From contig DASSBG010000039.1 in assembly GCA_035699085.1 (NCBI GenBank), positions 44,507 to 108,506 on the forward strand: 64,000 bases of DNA, in the 5' to 3' direction. Position numbers and translations under genes: made by a program. Source of the stretch: DASSBG01 sp035699085. Its GTDB lineage: Bacteria > Pseudomonadota > Gammaproteobacteria > Xanthomonadales > Rhodanobacteraceae. Of the stretch, positions 1 through 10,044 are shown piece by piece (within the stretch, counting starts at the first letter, position 1; every line of letters starts with the position of its first letter). Below the pieces are notes generated by a model that had not been told where the DNA came from, did not search any database, and saw only the letters and a program-made list of their open reading frames with translations.

Positions 1-666
1 TACGGCACCATGGCGGCGCTGCGGTACATGCTGCCACGCAACCGCGGCCGCATCGTGCAGGTGGCCTCGGCGCTGTCGCGGCGCAGCATCCCGTTGCAGT
101 CGCCGTATTGCGGCGCCAAACACGCCATCCTCGGCTTCACCGCCTCGCTGCGCAGCGAGCTGATCCACGATGGCAGCCGGGTCGGCATCAACACCGTGCA
201 CCTGCCGGCGGTGAACACCCCGCAGTTCGGCTGGGCGCGCAACCGCATGCCGAAAAAGCCGCAGCCGGTGCCGCCGATCTACCAGCCCGAAGTCGCGGCG
301 CAGGCGATTTACTGGTCGGCGCACCACGACCGCCGCGCGCTGCTGGTCGGCGCACCGACCCTGCTGACCGAATGGGCGCAGAAGCTGGCGCCGCGGCTGC
401 TGGACCGCTACCTCGGCCGCACCGGTTACGCCGCGCAGCAGGGCAGCGAGCTGGACGACCCGCAGCGGCCGGACAACCTGTTCGAGCCGGTCGACACCGA
501 ACCCGGCGCCCGCGGCCGCTTCAATGCGAAAGCACATGCCCACAGCCCCGAGCTATGGGCGGCGGAGCATCGCGGCTGGGTGTTCGGCGCCAGTCTGCTG
601 GCCGCAGGTGCCCTGCTCTGCGCGGCGCGCCTGTACTCCCACCGCCATGCCCGGAGGACCGCATGA
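1..666 (+). CDS. Short-chain dehydrogenase/reductase, C-terminal part (5' end outside window)
   Basis: The reading frame is open from base 1, so the N-terminal Rossmann part with the TGxxxGxG cofactor loop lies upstream of the window. The visible part has the SDR catalytic serine region (VASALS) followed by the catalytic YCGAK (YxxxK) motif. A long C-terminal extension follows and ends in a hydrophobic stretch (about residues 190-210), probably a membrane anchor. This resembles the SDR proteins with a C-terminal tail common in proteobacteria, and the substrate cannot be told. The stop overlaps the next gene (ATGA at 663-666), so the two are translationally coupled. Confidence 0.85.
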   Translation, partial: YGTMAALRYMLPRNRGRIVQVASALSRRSIPLQSPYCGAKHAILGFTASLRSELIHDGSRVGINTVHLPAVNTPQFGWARNRMPKKPQPVPPIYQPEVAAQAIYWSAHHDRRALLVGAPTLLTEWAQKLAPRLLDRYLGRTGYAAQQGSELDDPQRPDNLFEPVDTEPGARGRFNAKAHAHSPELWAAEHRGWVFGASLLAAGALLCAARLYSHRHARRTA

Positions 667-1121
667 ACTACGAACTGATCCACGACGGCGAGCTGAAGAC
701 CTGGGTCGCCATCCTCTCCAGCGGCGACGAGGTCAAGCAATCGCTGATGCAAATCGCCCGTGGCGAGGGTCTGCACGGCGCGCACTTCACCGCCATCGGC
801 GCGCTCGAGCGCTGCGTGCTCGGCTACTTCGACTGGTCGAAGAAGAAATACCGGAAGAACGCCATCGACGAGCAGGTCGAGGTGGCTTCGCTGATCGGCG
901 ACATCACGCTGAAGGACAAGGACGGCGAACCGAAGATCCACATGCACGCCGTGCTCGGAAAAGCCGACGCCAGCGCCTGCGCCGGCCACCTCATGGAAGG
1001 CCACGTGCGGCCGACGCTGGAAGTGATCATCGAGGAAACGCCGGCGCACCTGCACCGCCACCACGACGACGAGTCCGGCCTTGCCCTGATCCGCCTGCCC
1101 GGCGCCAGTGGCGGCCGCTGA
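663..1121 (+). CDS. PPC/DUF296 domain protein
   Basis: This 152-residue protein consists of a single PPC (plant and prokaryote conserved, DUF296) domain, the fold also found in plant AT-hook proteins. It shows the histidine cluster typical of the family: KIHMHAVLGK in the middle, and HLHRHHDD near the C-terminus that could bind metal. The usual bacterial length is 130-150 residues. The start is fixed by the ATGA overlap with the SDR gene. Bacterial members have no established biochemical role, and coupling to an SDR gene is the only functional hint. Confidence 0.85.
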   Translation: MNYELIHDGELKTWVAILSSGDEVKQSLMQIARGEGLHGAHFTAIGALERCVLGYFDWSKKKYRKNAIDEQVEVASLIGDITLKDKDGEPKIHMHAVLGKADASACAGHLMEGHVRPTLEVIIEETPAHLHRHHDDESGLALIRLPGASGGR

Positions 1122-1540
1122 CGGGCCGCGGCCCGGGATTGGGAACCCGCTGCTCCGGGACCCGGAACCCGGGACCCGGAACCCGCAAGAGCGCGGGTCA
1201 GGCGGCCGGCGACGGCGCGGGGACCGAGACGCCGCAGGGTCGCGGTGAGCGCAGCGAACCCCAACACGCCATGCCCGCACTCGCCGGGACCCGGGACCCG
1301 GGACCCGGGACCCGCAAGACCGCGGGTCAGACGGCGCGGCGACGGCGCGGCGACCGGGATGTCGTAGGTTGGCGGTGAGCGCAGCGAACCCCAACACGCC
1401 ATGCCCGCACTCGCCGCGAACCATGACATCGCAGGCGGGACGTTGGGGTTCGCCTTCGGCTCACCGCCAACCCGCAAAAGACAAAGCGGCGGCGTGTCCC
1501 ACGGGTCCCGGGTCCCGGGTCCCCGGTCCCGGCCCTACGG
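1122..1540. repeat. Intergenic repeat cluster: GGGACCC heptamers and a TGAGCGCAGCGAACCCCAAC palindrome family
   Basis: No gene is supported here. Heptamer arrays (GGGACCC, with GGAACCC variants) lie at about 1147-1190 and 1288-1316. An array in the opposite orientation (GGGTCCC) lies at about 1503-1530. Between them are two direct copies (about 1240-1285 and 1366-1412) of a roughly 45-bp element containing GTGAGCGCAGCGAACCCCAA. An inverted relative at about 1440-1475 carries GGGGTTCGCCTTCGGCTCAC. Relatives of this element recur near 11,830, 11,960 and 29,090. Confidence 0.8.
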
Positions 1541-1975
1541 CTACTTCAGCAAGCGCAGCGTCATCGGGTAGCGGTAGCGCACGCCCTCGTTGGCGCGGAT
1601 CGCGGCGATGATGGTGCAGATGAACCAGTAGATCGCAATCAGGATCCACAACGGCAGGGCGATGATGACGCCGATGCCCAAGGTGATGATCGACAGCACC
1701 AGCAGCGCGAAGCAGGCGATGGCAATGGTGATGTTGAAGTTCAGCGCCTCCTTGCCCTGGTCGTCGACGAAAGGCATGGTGTCCTTCTTGATCAGCCAGA
1801 CCACCAGCGGGCCGATGAATACGCCCCAGCCGCCGACCCAGCCGGTAACCAGCGCGCCCAGCAGCGCCGAAAGGTGGGCGAACATCGCCCACTGACGCTC
1901 CTCGTGGGCGACCCCGGCGTCGGACGCGGCGGCCGGTGGCGGCGGCGGCGGAATGCTGTTGTCGTCGATGTTCAT
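1541..1975 (-). CDS. DUF4870 family membrane protein
   Basis: This 144-residue protein has a proline-rich N-terminus (six consecutive prolines), then a DUF4870 domain. The domain has a first membrane segment around residues 35-60, the sequence FVDDQGKEALNFN, and two more hydrophobic segments. The KEALNFN signature is diagnostic for DUF4870. It is an inner-membrane protein of unknown function. The start at 1975 is chosen because GGGAGG lies 8 nt upstream; an upstream in-frame ATG at 2146 has no such support and would add an unrelated Arg/Ala-rich tail. About 200 bp up to pmbA hold nothing recognisable. Confidence 0.88.
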   Translation of the reverse strand: MNIDDNSIPPPPPPAAASDAGVAHEERQWAMFAHLSALLGALVTGWVGGWGVFIGPLVVWLIKKDTMPFVDDQGKEALNFNITIAIACFALLVLSIITLGIGVIIALPLWILIAIYWFICTIIAAIRANEGVRYRYPMTLRLLK

Positions 1976-2180
1976 GGCTTTGCCTCCCTCGCGGCGAAAG
2001 TGCCTCAGGTCCATCTTCGCCCGCGCGGCACGCCTGTCAAGTGCCATCCGCAGCTGCTGCCCGGAAGCCGCCAGTCGCGCCGCCCCCGGCAGTGGCGCAT
2101 CTGCGCGTGGCAGGGCTGAACGCGCGGCGCACGCCGCACCCTGCAATTCGCACCCGGTCGGGCGATCCGCGGCGCAGGCG

Positions 2181-3533
2181 TCAGTCGCCGGCGACGGTCA
2201 TGCGCTCCAGCAGCATGGAACCGGTGAGGATATGCGAGCGGCGATCGACATCGGCACCGACGGCAACGATGCCGGCCAGCATCTGGCGCAGGTTCGAGGC
2301 GATGGTGACGCCCTCGACGGCGTGCGCGATTTCGCCGTTCTCGATCCAGAATCCGGCCGCCCCGCGCGAATAGTCGCCGGTGACGATCGACACGCCCTGC
2401 CCCATCACCTCGGTGACCAACAGCCCGGTGCCGAGCCGCCGCAGCATGGCGGCGAAGTCGTCGTCGCCGTGGCTGACGATGATGTTGTGCACGCCGCCGG
2501 CGTTGCCGGTGGATTCCAGCCCGAGCTTGCGCGCCGAATAGCTGCCCAGCACGTAGCGCGCGAGCACACCGTCCTCGACCAGCGGCGATTCGCGGGTGGC
2601 GACGCCCTCGGCGTCGAACGCGGCGGAACCCAACCCGCCGCGCAGCAGCGGCTGCTCCACGATGGACAGCCAGGCCGGCAGCAGCTGCTGGCCGACACAG
2701 TCCCGCAGGAAGCTTGCGTTGCGGTACAGCGCCCCGCCGCTGACCGCCGACAACAGGTGGCCGATGACACTGCGCGCGATGTTGGGCGCCAGCAGCACCG
2801 GGCACTGGCGCGTCGACAGGCCGCGTGCGCCGCGCCGCGCCAGCGTGCGCCGCGCGGCTTCGCGGCCCAGCTCGGCGGCGGGCATCAGCAGGCCCGCGTC
2901 GCGCACCACGTCGTACCAGTAATCGCGCTGCATGCCATCCTCGTCCCCGGCGATCAGCGCACAGGACAGGCTGTGGCGGGTACCGCGCCGGCGGCCGACG
3001 AAGCCGTGCGAGTTGGCGTAGACGGTCAATCCGGCGCCCACCTGCACCGAGGCACCCTCGGAGTTGCTGATGCCGGATTCGGCGCGGCCCGCGTCCTCGA
3101 TTTCGCAGCCGAGATCGATGGCACGGGCCACTTCGATGTCCCATGGGTGCCAGGCGTCGAGGTCGGGAAATTCGGTGGCCATGCACGATGCGTCCGCCAG
3201 CCCGGCGCAGGGGTCCCGCTCCGTGTAGCGGGCGATGGCGCAGGCCTGCTCGATGGTGGCGGCGATCGATTCCGGGCGCAGGTCGGCGGTGCTGGCCGAA
3301 CCCTTGCGGTGGTCGAAGTAGACCGTCAGGCCGAAGCCGCGGTCACGCGTATGTTCGATGGTCTCGACCTCGCCAAGGCGCACGCTGACATCCAGCCCGG
3401 TGTCGATGCTGGCCGCCACCTCGGCCTGGTCGGCGCCGGCGGCCCGCGCGCGGTCGATCACCTCTTCGGTGAGCCGCGCCAGGCGGTCCAGCTCGGCGGC
3501 GCTGTCGTCGCGGGTGTCGATACGGGTGTTCAT
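2181..3533 (-). CDS. pmbA: Metalloprotease PmbA (TldE)
   Basis: This 450-residue protein is the TldE/PmbA subunit of the heterodimeric TldD-TldE zinc protease. In E. coli this protease degrades unfolded peptides, matures microcin B17 and degrades the antitoxin CcdA. The protein keeps the family's conserved blocks (for example RDRGFGLTVYFDHRKGSAST near the N-terminus and the glycine-rich GNAGGVHNI and GAAGFWIENGEI blocks). PmbA lacks the HExxxH zinc motif, which is supplied by TldD, encoded 0.6 kb away. The start at 3533 (MNTRIDT) is preferred over 3602 because of the upstream AGGA and the family length. The gene diverges from darP. Confidence 0.95.
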   Translation of the reverse strand: MNTRIDTRDDSAAELDRLARLTEEVIDRARAAGADQAEVAASIDTGLDVSVRLGEVETIEHTRDRGFGLTVYFDHRKGSASTADLRPESIAATIEQACAIARYTERDPCAGLADASCMATEFPDLDAWHPWDIEVARAIDLGCEIEDAGRAESGISNSEGASVQVGAGLTVYANSHGFVGRRRGTRHSLSCALIAGDEDGMQRDYWYDVVRDAGLLMPAAELGREAARRTLARRGARGLSTRQCPVLLAPNIARSVIGHLLSAVSGGALYRNASFLRDCVGQQLLPAWLSIVEQPLLRGGLGSAAFDAEGVATRESPLVEDGVLARYVLGSYSARKLGLESTGNAGGVHNIIVSHGDDDFAAMLRRLGTGLLVTEVMGQGVSIVTGDYSRGAAGFWIENGEIAHAVEGVTIASNLRQMLAGIVAVGADVDRRSHILTGSMLLERMTVAGD

Positions 3534-3616
3534 CCGGGCAATCCTGTGGTTGGTGTCAAAGCCGGTGGCGCATGCGCCACAATATGCGCTGTTCCCCAGC
3601 AAGGCCTGTACGGGCG

Positions 3617-4141
3617 ATGGAAGCCAGCGACGACGACCGCAGCACCGGCGAGGCCGGTCCCAGCCGCAGCCAGCGCCGGCGCGAAGCGCTGGACACGCTG
3701 GCGCTGGCCGAACTGCTGGTTGCCGCGCCGCCTGCCACCATCGCCCGCATGGATCTGCCGGCCGAGGTCGCCGACGAGATTCCGGCGGTGCGCCGCATCA
3801 CGTCGTATGGCGCGCGCAAACGGCAACTGGCGTACCTGGCCAAGCTGATGCGGCGCCACGACGACGAGGCCTTTGCCGCGGCGCGCGCCGCGCTCGGCAC
3901 CGACCGCGAGCAGCAGCGGCGCGAGAATGCCGTGCTGCACCGGCTGGAGGCGCTGCGCCAGCGGCTGCTCGACGACGACGAGGCACTGACCGCGCTGATC
4001 GAGAAGCACCCGCAGGTCGACCGCCAGCAGCTGCGCGGGCTGGTTCGCCGCGCGCGTACCGAGGCCGGCAGCGACAAGCCGCCGCGCGCCAGCCGCGAAC
4101 TGTTCCGCCTGCTGCGCTCGCTGGAAGCGGCGGCCGACTGA
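3617..4141 (+). CDS. darP: Ribosome biogenesis factor DarP (YjgA, DUF615)
   Basis: This 174-residue, highly helical and charged protein matches the YjgA/DarP family (E. coli form about 183 residues). DarP associates with 50S precursors and promotes late large-subunit assembly. The family blocks SRSQRRREALDTLALAELLV and RRITSYGARKRQLAYLAKLMR are visible. The start at 3617 is chosen by alignment to the family N-terminus; the ribosome site is weak, and 3572 and 3584 remain possible. It sits between pmbA (divergent) and tldD (convergent), and pmbA-yjgA adjacency is common in gammaproteobacteria. Confidence 0.92.
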   Translation: MEASDDDRSTGEAGPSRSQRRREALDTLALAELLVAAPPATIARMDLPAEVADEIPAVRRITSYGARKRQLAYLAKLMRRHDDEAFAAARAALGTDREQQRRENAVLHRLEALRQRLLDDDEALTALIEKHPQVDRQQLRGLVRRARTEAGSDKPPRASRELFRLLRSLEAAAD

Positions 4142-4169
4142 GCGCAGCGTCGCAACGGCCCGCAGGCCC

Positions 4170-5624
4170 TCAAGTGGCGGTGCCGCCAACCGTCATGGCG
4201 TCGACCCGGAGCGTTGGCTGGCCGACGCCCACCGGCACGCTCTGGCCCTCCTTGCCACAGACGCCAACTCCCTCGTCCAGCTTGAGGTCGTTGCCGATCA
4301 TCGACACGCGCGTCAGCACGTCCGGGCCGGAGCCGATCAGGGTAGCGCCCTTGACCGGCCGCGTGACCTTGCCGTCCTCGATCAGGTAGGCCTCGCTGGC
4401 CGAGAACACGAACTTGCCGTTGGTGATGTCGACCTGGCCGCCGCCGAAGTTGACCGCGTAGAGGCCGCGCTTGACGGAACGGATGATCTCGTCGGGCGAT
4501 TCGCTGCCGGCGCGCATGTAGGTGTTGGTCATGCGCGGCATCGGCAGGTGGGCGAACGATTCGCGCCGGCCATTGCCGGTCGGCTGCATGCCCATCAGCC
4601 GTGCGTTCATCTTGTCCTGCATGAAGCCGCAGAGGATGCCGTCGTCGATCAGCGTGGTGCACTGGCCCGGCGTGCCCTCGTCGTCCAGCGACAGCGAGCC
4701 GCGCCGGCCTTCGAGGCTGCCGTCGTCGACCACCGTGACGCCGGGCGCGGCGACCCGCTTGCCCATGCGGCCGGCGAACGCCGAGGTGCCCTTGCGGTTG
4801 AAGTCGCCCTCGAGGCCGTGGCCGATGGCCTCGTGCAGCAGCACGCCGGGCCAACCCGGCCCCAGCACCACCGGCATGGTTCCGGCCGGCGCATCAACCG
4901 CCTCGAGGTTCACCAGTGCGACGCGCACGGCTTCCTCTGCCCAGGCGCGGGCGCGGCCATTGGCCAGCAGCTCGCCATAGGCGTACCGCCCGCCACCGCC
5001 GGCATGCCCGCTCTCGCGGCGGCCGCCCTGCTCGGCGATCACCTGCACGTTGAGGCGCACCAGCGGCCGCACGTCGGCGGCCAGTCCGCCATCGCTGCCG
5101 GCGACCAGGATGGTGTCGAGCGTGCCCGCCAGACTGACGACCACCTGCCGCACGCGTGGATCGGCGGCGCGGGCGATGGCGTCCACCTCGCGCAGCACCG
5201 TGACCTTGGCGTCGTTGTCCAGGCTGTCCACCGGGTCCAGCGGCGGGTACAGCGCGCGCGCGCTGCGCAGCGCCAGCCGCTGGCCGGCGCCGTGGCCGCC
5301 ACGGGCGATGGCGCGGGCGGCGGCGCTGGCTTCCAGCAACTGCGGCAATACGATGTCGTCGCAGTAGGCGAAGCCGGTCTTCTCGCCGGCGATGGCGCGC
5401 ACGCCGACGCCCTGCTCGATGTTGTGGTGGCCCTCCTTGACGATGCCGTCCTCGAGCAGCCACGACTCCGAACGCGCGTGCTGGAAATAGAGGTCGGCCA
5501 GGTCGATGCCAGGGCCGGCGAGGCGGGTGAAGACGCTTTCGAGGTCACCGGACGTGATCCCGGCCGGCGCCAGCAGGCATTGTTCGGCGAGGGCGACGGC
5601 GGAATCGGCAGTAGGCATGTTCAT
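4170..5624 (-). CDS. tldD: Metalloprotease TldD, catalytic subunit
   Basis: This 484-residue protein is the zinc-bearing subunit of the TldD-TldE protease. The zinc-binding motif HEAIGH lies at about residues 264-269, followed by the family block LEGDFNRKGTSAF. Length is normal for the family (about 480). It is the last gene of the minus-strand series rng-yhdP-tldD, the same order as in E. coli. A second ATG two codons in (5618) is an equally possible start. The partner pmbA lies on the same strand beyond darP. Confidence 0.96.
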   Translation of the reverse strand: MNMPTADSAVALAEQCLLAPAGITSGDLESVFTRLAGPGIDLADLYFQHARSESWLLEDGIVKEGHHNIEQGVGVRAIAGEKTGFAYCDDIVLPQLLEASAAARAIARGGHGAGQRLALRSARALYPPLDPVDSLDNDAKVTVLREVDAIARAADPRVRQVVVSLAGTLDTILVAGSDGGLAADVRPLVRLNVQVIAEQGGRRESGHAGGGGRYAYGELLANGRARAWAEEAVRVALVNLEAVDAPAGTMPVVLGPGWPGVLLHEAIGHGLEGDFNRKGTSAFAGRMGKRVAAPGVTVVDDGSLEGRRGSLSLDDEGTPGQCTTLIDDGILCGFMQDKMNARLMGMQPTGNGRRESFAHLPMPRMTNTYMRAGSESPDEIIRSVKRGLYAVNFGGGQVDITNGKFVFSASEAYLIEDGKVTRPVKGATLIGSGPDVLTRVSMIGNDLKLDEGVGVCGKEGQSVPVGVGQPTLRVDAMTVGGTAT

Positions 5625-5718
5625 CGACTTGAGATGGGGTGTGCGGGGCCGGCTTTAAAGCGGGGCGGCCGCGCTGCCGGCGGGCGAACCAGAATCGGTC
5701 GACAAGTCTGTCACAAGC

Positions 5719-8700
5719 TCATGATCCTGCAGAGGATGATGCGCTGGCGGCCGCCGCGCTGGCGGGCGCCGCTGCGGGTGCGTCCGCGGGCCGCGGCAGC
5801 GAGGCGCTCGCCGGCGGTGGGGCCTGCGACGCGGCGGAGGCCGGCGCCGGAGACGTCGTGGCGGGGGCGGAACGCGCCGCCGCAGGCACGCTGCCGGCCG
5901 CTGCGGGCGGTGGCGCCGCGGCCGGCGGCATCGGCGGCAGCGTCGAACCCGTCACCGGCGGCACCACGCTGGATGCAGCGGGCGGCAACGGCACGGCCGT
6001 GGACGCGGCGACCGCGGGCTTGGCAGGCGCGCCATTGCGCGACACCGCGGTGATCACCGGATGGTCCCAGCTGCCTGTGATGCGGTAGTGCACGCTGACC
6101 GCGCGGCCCAGGCCCTTGCCCAGCAACTGCTGGACCGCCAGTCCCGCGGCCGCGCCGATCGGGCCGCCGGCGATCGCGCCCACCACCGGCAGCGCACTGC
6201 CAACGTGCGGCGTCACGTCGATGGTCTGGTCGTAATCGCGGGCTCGCAACCCGGTGCGGCCGTGCACACGGATCAGCGCCGCCGGGCTGCGAATGGTGAG
6301 GTCGTCGGTGCGCGCCTCGCCATCGGCGAAGATGAAATGACCGCTGATGCTGTTGAAGCTGAAGCCGCTCTCGAACAGGTCGCCAAAGTCGAGGCTCAGG
6401 CGCCGCGGCAGCTCGCGGATCGAGAACAGCCCGAACAGCCGGCCGACGCCCGGGTTGACGTTGAGGATGCGGCCGTCGCTGACCTTGACCTGCATGCTGC
6501 CCGTCAGGTCGGCCAGGGCAAAGCCGGTGGGCGCGCCCGGCCAGTGGCCGTCGATGTGCGCCAGCGTGGCGCCGCCGGCGACCAGACCGGGGTAGCCGAA
6601 GGCCTCGAGCATGCGGCCGAGGTCCGCGGAGCTGAAGTCGATCACCAGATGGGTGCGGTTGGCATCGGCGTCGCCCAGCCAGTCGCCGCGCGCCGCCACC
6701 TGCACGTCGGGCGAGTGGGTCTCGAGCTCCTCGATGTGCATGCCAGCCTGGGTCGGGTAACTCTCCAGGCGGGTCTCGCCAAGACGCGCCTCGCCCAGCC
6801 GCAGGTCGCCGACCCACACATGCAGCGGCGGCACCGCCGACGGCGCCATGTGGATGGCAGGCATGGCAGCCGCCGTTGCGGCCGGCGCGGCGCTGGCCGC
6901 GACAGCGGGCGCGGGCGTGCTGCGCGCGGCGGCCGGCGCGCTGGCCACGGCACCGGGCGCCGCAACGGCAACGCTGCCGGCGGTGGCCGCGCTGGCGGCG
7001 GACGCCGGCACCGGCGCGGCATCCTCACCTTCCTCGGGCCAGTACAGCCGCTGGAGGCGGACGGTGATGCCGCGCTGGTCAAGGTCGCTGGAAGGGATGC
7101 TGATGCTGCCCTCGATCTCCTCCCCCGCCAGCGTCAGCACCATGCGGTCCGGTTGCGGCTGCAGTTGCATCGCGAGGTTGTCGAAGCTGCGGCCAAAGAC
7201 ATCCATGTGCCGCGCCACCAGGTCCGCCTCGCGCAACATGCCGGCGACGCCGGAGCCACTGCTGGTGCTGGTGCCGGCGCCGGAACCGGAGCCGGCCGCG
7301 AAGGCGCGCCGGATCCAGCCTGAGACATCGAAGTGCTCGGCATGGCCGTGGATGACGATGCCGCTGGCCGGCGGCGCCGCGGCCGGGCCGCCCAGTGCGA
7401 TGTCGGCCGCCATCGGCAGCTGTGCGCTGGCCAGCCGCACGCGCGCGCTGAGCTTGTGCCCGAGGGTCAGCGCCAGCGGGTGCCCCGCGAATGGCAGCTC
7501 CACCTCGAGGTGCAGCGGCAGCGTGCTGTCAGCCTGCTTGTGCAGCGGCGCCGGCAGGTCCAGCGCCAGGCCGCGCAGGTCGGAATCGATCACCAGATGC
7601 GGCGTTCCCGAGGCCAGGTCGGCGGCCGCGTCGATGGCGAACTTCACGCTGAAGCCGGCGTCGCCGTGGACGATGCCTGCCAGCGGTTTGAGCATCGCGT
7701 AGTTGTCGAGCAGTGCGCCGGCATCGAGGCGGCCGTCCATGCGCGCCTCGAGCTGGTGCGCCGGGTCGGCAACGGCGTCGCCCACGGTGACCTTGAGGCT
7801 TACCGGGCGGCCGCCGTAGGTGGCGTGCAGGTTGCGGCTGGCAAAGCCGCTGGCGGTGAAGCCGACCTCGCCGGCGACATCTTCGAGCACCAGCGACCAA
7901 GCCGGCGCCGAGAAGCGCACGTCCTGCAGCCGCGCGCTACCATCCAGCGCCACCGGCGTGTCCTCGCCGTGAAGCGGTACGCTGAGGTCGAGGCCGACGG
8001 TGGCGTTGCCGGTGACCCGCAGCACATCCAGCGCATCCTTCCAGGTGCCGCCGACCGGGGTCTTGCGCATGTAGGCGAGCATGCGGTCGGTCGGCCCGTG
8101 CGCCGAGACCTTCAGCAGCAGCGGCGCGTGGGCCATGTCGGCGATGGTCGCCCGTGCGCTGTCGATGGTGTTGCCCATGACATCGGCATGCGAAACCTCC
8201 ACGTCCATGCGCGTGTTGACGAAACGCACGTGGGCGTCGATGCCGCTGCTGCCCGGCCACTTCGGATCGTAGTCAAGGGCCGCGTCGGTGACCGTGGCGT
8301 CGGCCTCGAAGCGGCCCTGGTGCCGGGCGAAGGGCCAGTCGGCGACGTGGCCACGGAAGATCACCCGGGCGCCGGCCACCGTGCCGCCGATCAGGGCGCG
8401 GTCCAGCCAGGCCACGGTTTCCGGCGGCATGATGTTGATCGGCCAGAACAGCTTGGCCGCTGAAACCTTGCCGCTGCGGATGACCGCGCCGACATCGACA
8501 AGCGGACTGGCGCCGGGCGCAAACGCCAGCCGCCCCTCGACCCGCAGGTCGAAGCCGGCGGCCGCGGCCAGGTCCAGCCCCGGCGTGGCCACCTGCCAAC
8601 CGCCATCCTGCGGCCACAGCACCAGGCTGCCGGCGATGCGGCTGAGCGTGAACGGCTTGCGGAACATGCCCGGGCTGTCGATGCTCAGGGTGTGCCCCGG

Positions 8701-9981
8701 CAACTCCAGTGCCAGCGCCTCGGCATCGCCGCGCAGCCGCGCGTCGAAGCCGCTGATGCCGGGCCGGCCCGCGGCAGCCTTGAAGCCGATGCCGCGGAGC
8801 GTGGCCTGCAGACGAAAGTGCTGGCGGTCACGCCAGTGCAAGCGCAGCGCGTCGATGTGGCCGACCGGCTGCGCCGCCGCCAGCCAGTGCCGCGCGGGCG
8901 CCGCGACCTGCGGCACCAGCACCAGCCAGGGCGCGAGCTGGGCAACGTCGAGCGCCTGCGCAGTCGCGTCGAGGCGGCTGCCGTCGGGCTGCGGCTGCCA
9001 GCGCAGGTCCAGGCGGCCGCCTCCGGTGTCGGCGTCGCCGCCGCGTGGCTTGGCCGCGATCAGCGCCGCGCGCCAGCCACCATCCTCGCGGCGCGCCTCG
9101 ATGCGCCCCTGCCAACCCGGCATCGCCAGCGCCGGGTCGCTGCCGGCCGCCAGGGTCGTCGGCTCCAGCGCCAGGCTCGCGCTCACGTCGTGCAGCTGCG
9201 CGCCCTGCCAGTGCAGCCAGACCCGTGCCTCCTGCAGGCGTCCCGACTGCACCTGCAGCGCCGGGAGCTGCAGCGTGCGCGACCAGGCGGCGAGGTCCAG
9301 GCCCCGGCCAGCCAGGTACAGCCTGGCGTCGCGCTTGCCCGAATCAAAGCGCGCCCGGATGTCGACCGCGGGTGCACCCCGCTTCAACGCCACCCGCGCG
9401 CCCAGCCGCAGCACGCCATGCTCGCTGATGGCGCGCAGCGCGTCGGCGTGGAACTGCATGTGGCGGCCGCTGACGGCGTCGTCGAAGTACAGCACGAAGT
9501 TCGTCAGGCGCAGGCCCACCGGCAGCTCGCCCAGCCGCCCGGAGGGTGGCGAGGCCCGGCCGCCACCGCCGCCGCCCAGGCCAACCAGGTGCCAGCCGCT
9601 GGCGTCGCGGCGCAGGTGCGCCTCCATGCCGCGCACGCGTACCTCCAGCCAGCGCACATCGGGCTGGAACCAGGCGCCAAAGTTGATCTTCAGCTGCGCC
9701 GCCGGCAGCTCCAGCGCCTGCGCGCCGCTGCCGATCCGCAAGTCGGTGGCGCTGAGCAGTGGACCGGACGGCCGCCATTCACCCCGCACCGTCGCCAGGC
9801 TGACGGGCTCGTGCAGGCGCGAGGACAGCAGCCGCGCCACCGCCTGCGGGTGTCCCTGCAGCAGCGGCAGCAGCAACTGGCCGAGCGCCATTGCCGCGGC
9901 CAGCGCGATCAAGACGGTGGCCAGCAGTGCGCCCACGGCAAGCCGCAGGCGTCGCCAGCGTCGGCGCCATGCGTCGCTCAA
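5719..9981 (-). CDS. yhdP: YhdP family AsmA-like envelope protein
   Basis: This 1420-residue protein has one N-terminal membrane helix (about residues 15-38) followed by a very long periplasmic region of repeated beta-rich segments, as in YhdP (AsmA-like and DUF3971 domains). YhdP is one of three AsmA-like proteins (with TamB and YdbH) needed for phospholipid transport to the outer membrane. Two low-complexity Ala/Pro stretches stand out: one around residues 985-1045 that interrupts the conserved part, and a long C-terminal tail rich in A, P and S. Tail and insert are likely disordered linkers. The gene lies between rng and tldD, as in E. coli. Confidence 0.93.
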   Translation of the reverse strand: MSDAWRRRWRRLRLAVGALLATVLIALAAAMALGQLLLPLLQGHPQAVARLLSSRLHEPVSLATVRGEWRPSGPLLSATDLRIGSGAQALELPAAQLKINFGAWFQPDVRWLEVRVRGMEAHLRRDASGWHLVGLGGGGGGRASPPSGRLGELPVGLRLTNFVLYFDDAVSGRHMQFHADALRAISEHGVLRLGARVALKRGAPAVDIRARFDSGKRDARLYLAGRGLDLAAWSRTLQLPALQVQSGRLQEARVWLHWQGAQLHDVSASLALEPTTLAAGSDPALAMPGWQGRIEARREDGGWRAALIAAKPRGGDADTGGGRLDLRWQPQPDGSRLDATAQALDVAQLAPWLVLVPQVAAPARHWLAAAQPVGHIDALRLHWRDRQHFRLQATLRGIGFKAAAGRPGISGFDARLRGDAEALALELPGHTLSIDSPGMFRKPFTLSRIAGSLVLWPQDGGWQVATPGLDLAAAAGFDLRVEGRLAFAPGASPLVDVGAVIRSGKVSAAKLFWPINIMPPETVAWLDRALIGGTVAGARVIFRGHVADWPFARHQGRFEADATVTDAALDYDPKWPGSSGIDAHVRFVNTRMDVEVSHADVMGNTIDSARATIADMAHAPLLLKVSAHGPTDRMLAYMRKTPVGGTWKDALDVLRVTGNATVGLDLSVPLHGEDTPVALDGSARLQDVRFSAPAWSLVLEDVAGEVGFTASGFASRNLHATYGGRPVSLKVTVGDAVADPAHQLEARMDGRLDAGALLDNYAMLKPLAGIVHGDAGFSVKFAIDAAADLASGTPHLVIDSDLRGLALDLPAPLHKQADSTLPLHLEVELPFAGHPLALTLGHKLSARVRLASAQLPMAADIALGGPAAAPPASGIVIHGHAEHFDVSGWIRRAFAAGSGSGAGTSTSSGSGVAGMLREADLVARHMDVFGRSFDNLAMQLQPQPDRMVLTLAGEEIEGSISIPSSDLDQRGITVRLQRLYWPEEGEDAAPVPASAASAATAGSVAVAAPGAVASAPAAARSTPAPAVAASAAPAATAAAMPAIHMAPSAVPPLHVWVGDLRLGEARLGETRLESYPTQAGMHIEELETHSPDVQVAARGDWLGDADANRTHLVIDFSSADLGRMLEAFGYPGLVAGGATLAHIDGHWPGAPTGFALADLTGSMQVKVSDGRILNVNPGVGRLFGLFSIRELPRRLSLDFGDLFESGFSFNSISGHFIFADGEARTDDLTIRSPAALIRVHGRTGLRARDYDQTIDVTPHVGSALPVVGAIAGGPIGAAAGLAVQQLLGKGLGRAVSVHYRITGSWDHPVITAVSRNGAPAKPAVAASTAVPLPPAASSVVPPVTGSTLPPMPPAAAPPPAAAGSVPAAARSAPATTSPAPASAASQAPPPASASLPRPADAPAAAPASAAAASASSSAGS

Positions 9982-10044
9982 GGGAGCCTCTGACTCATCC
10001 TGACGCAGGCGTCGCCGGCCGGTCTGCCCGCAGACGGGAGCGGA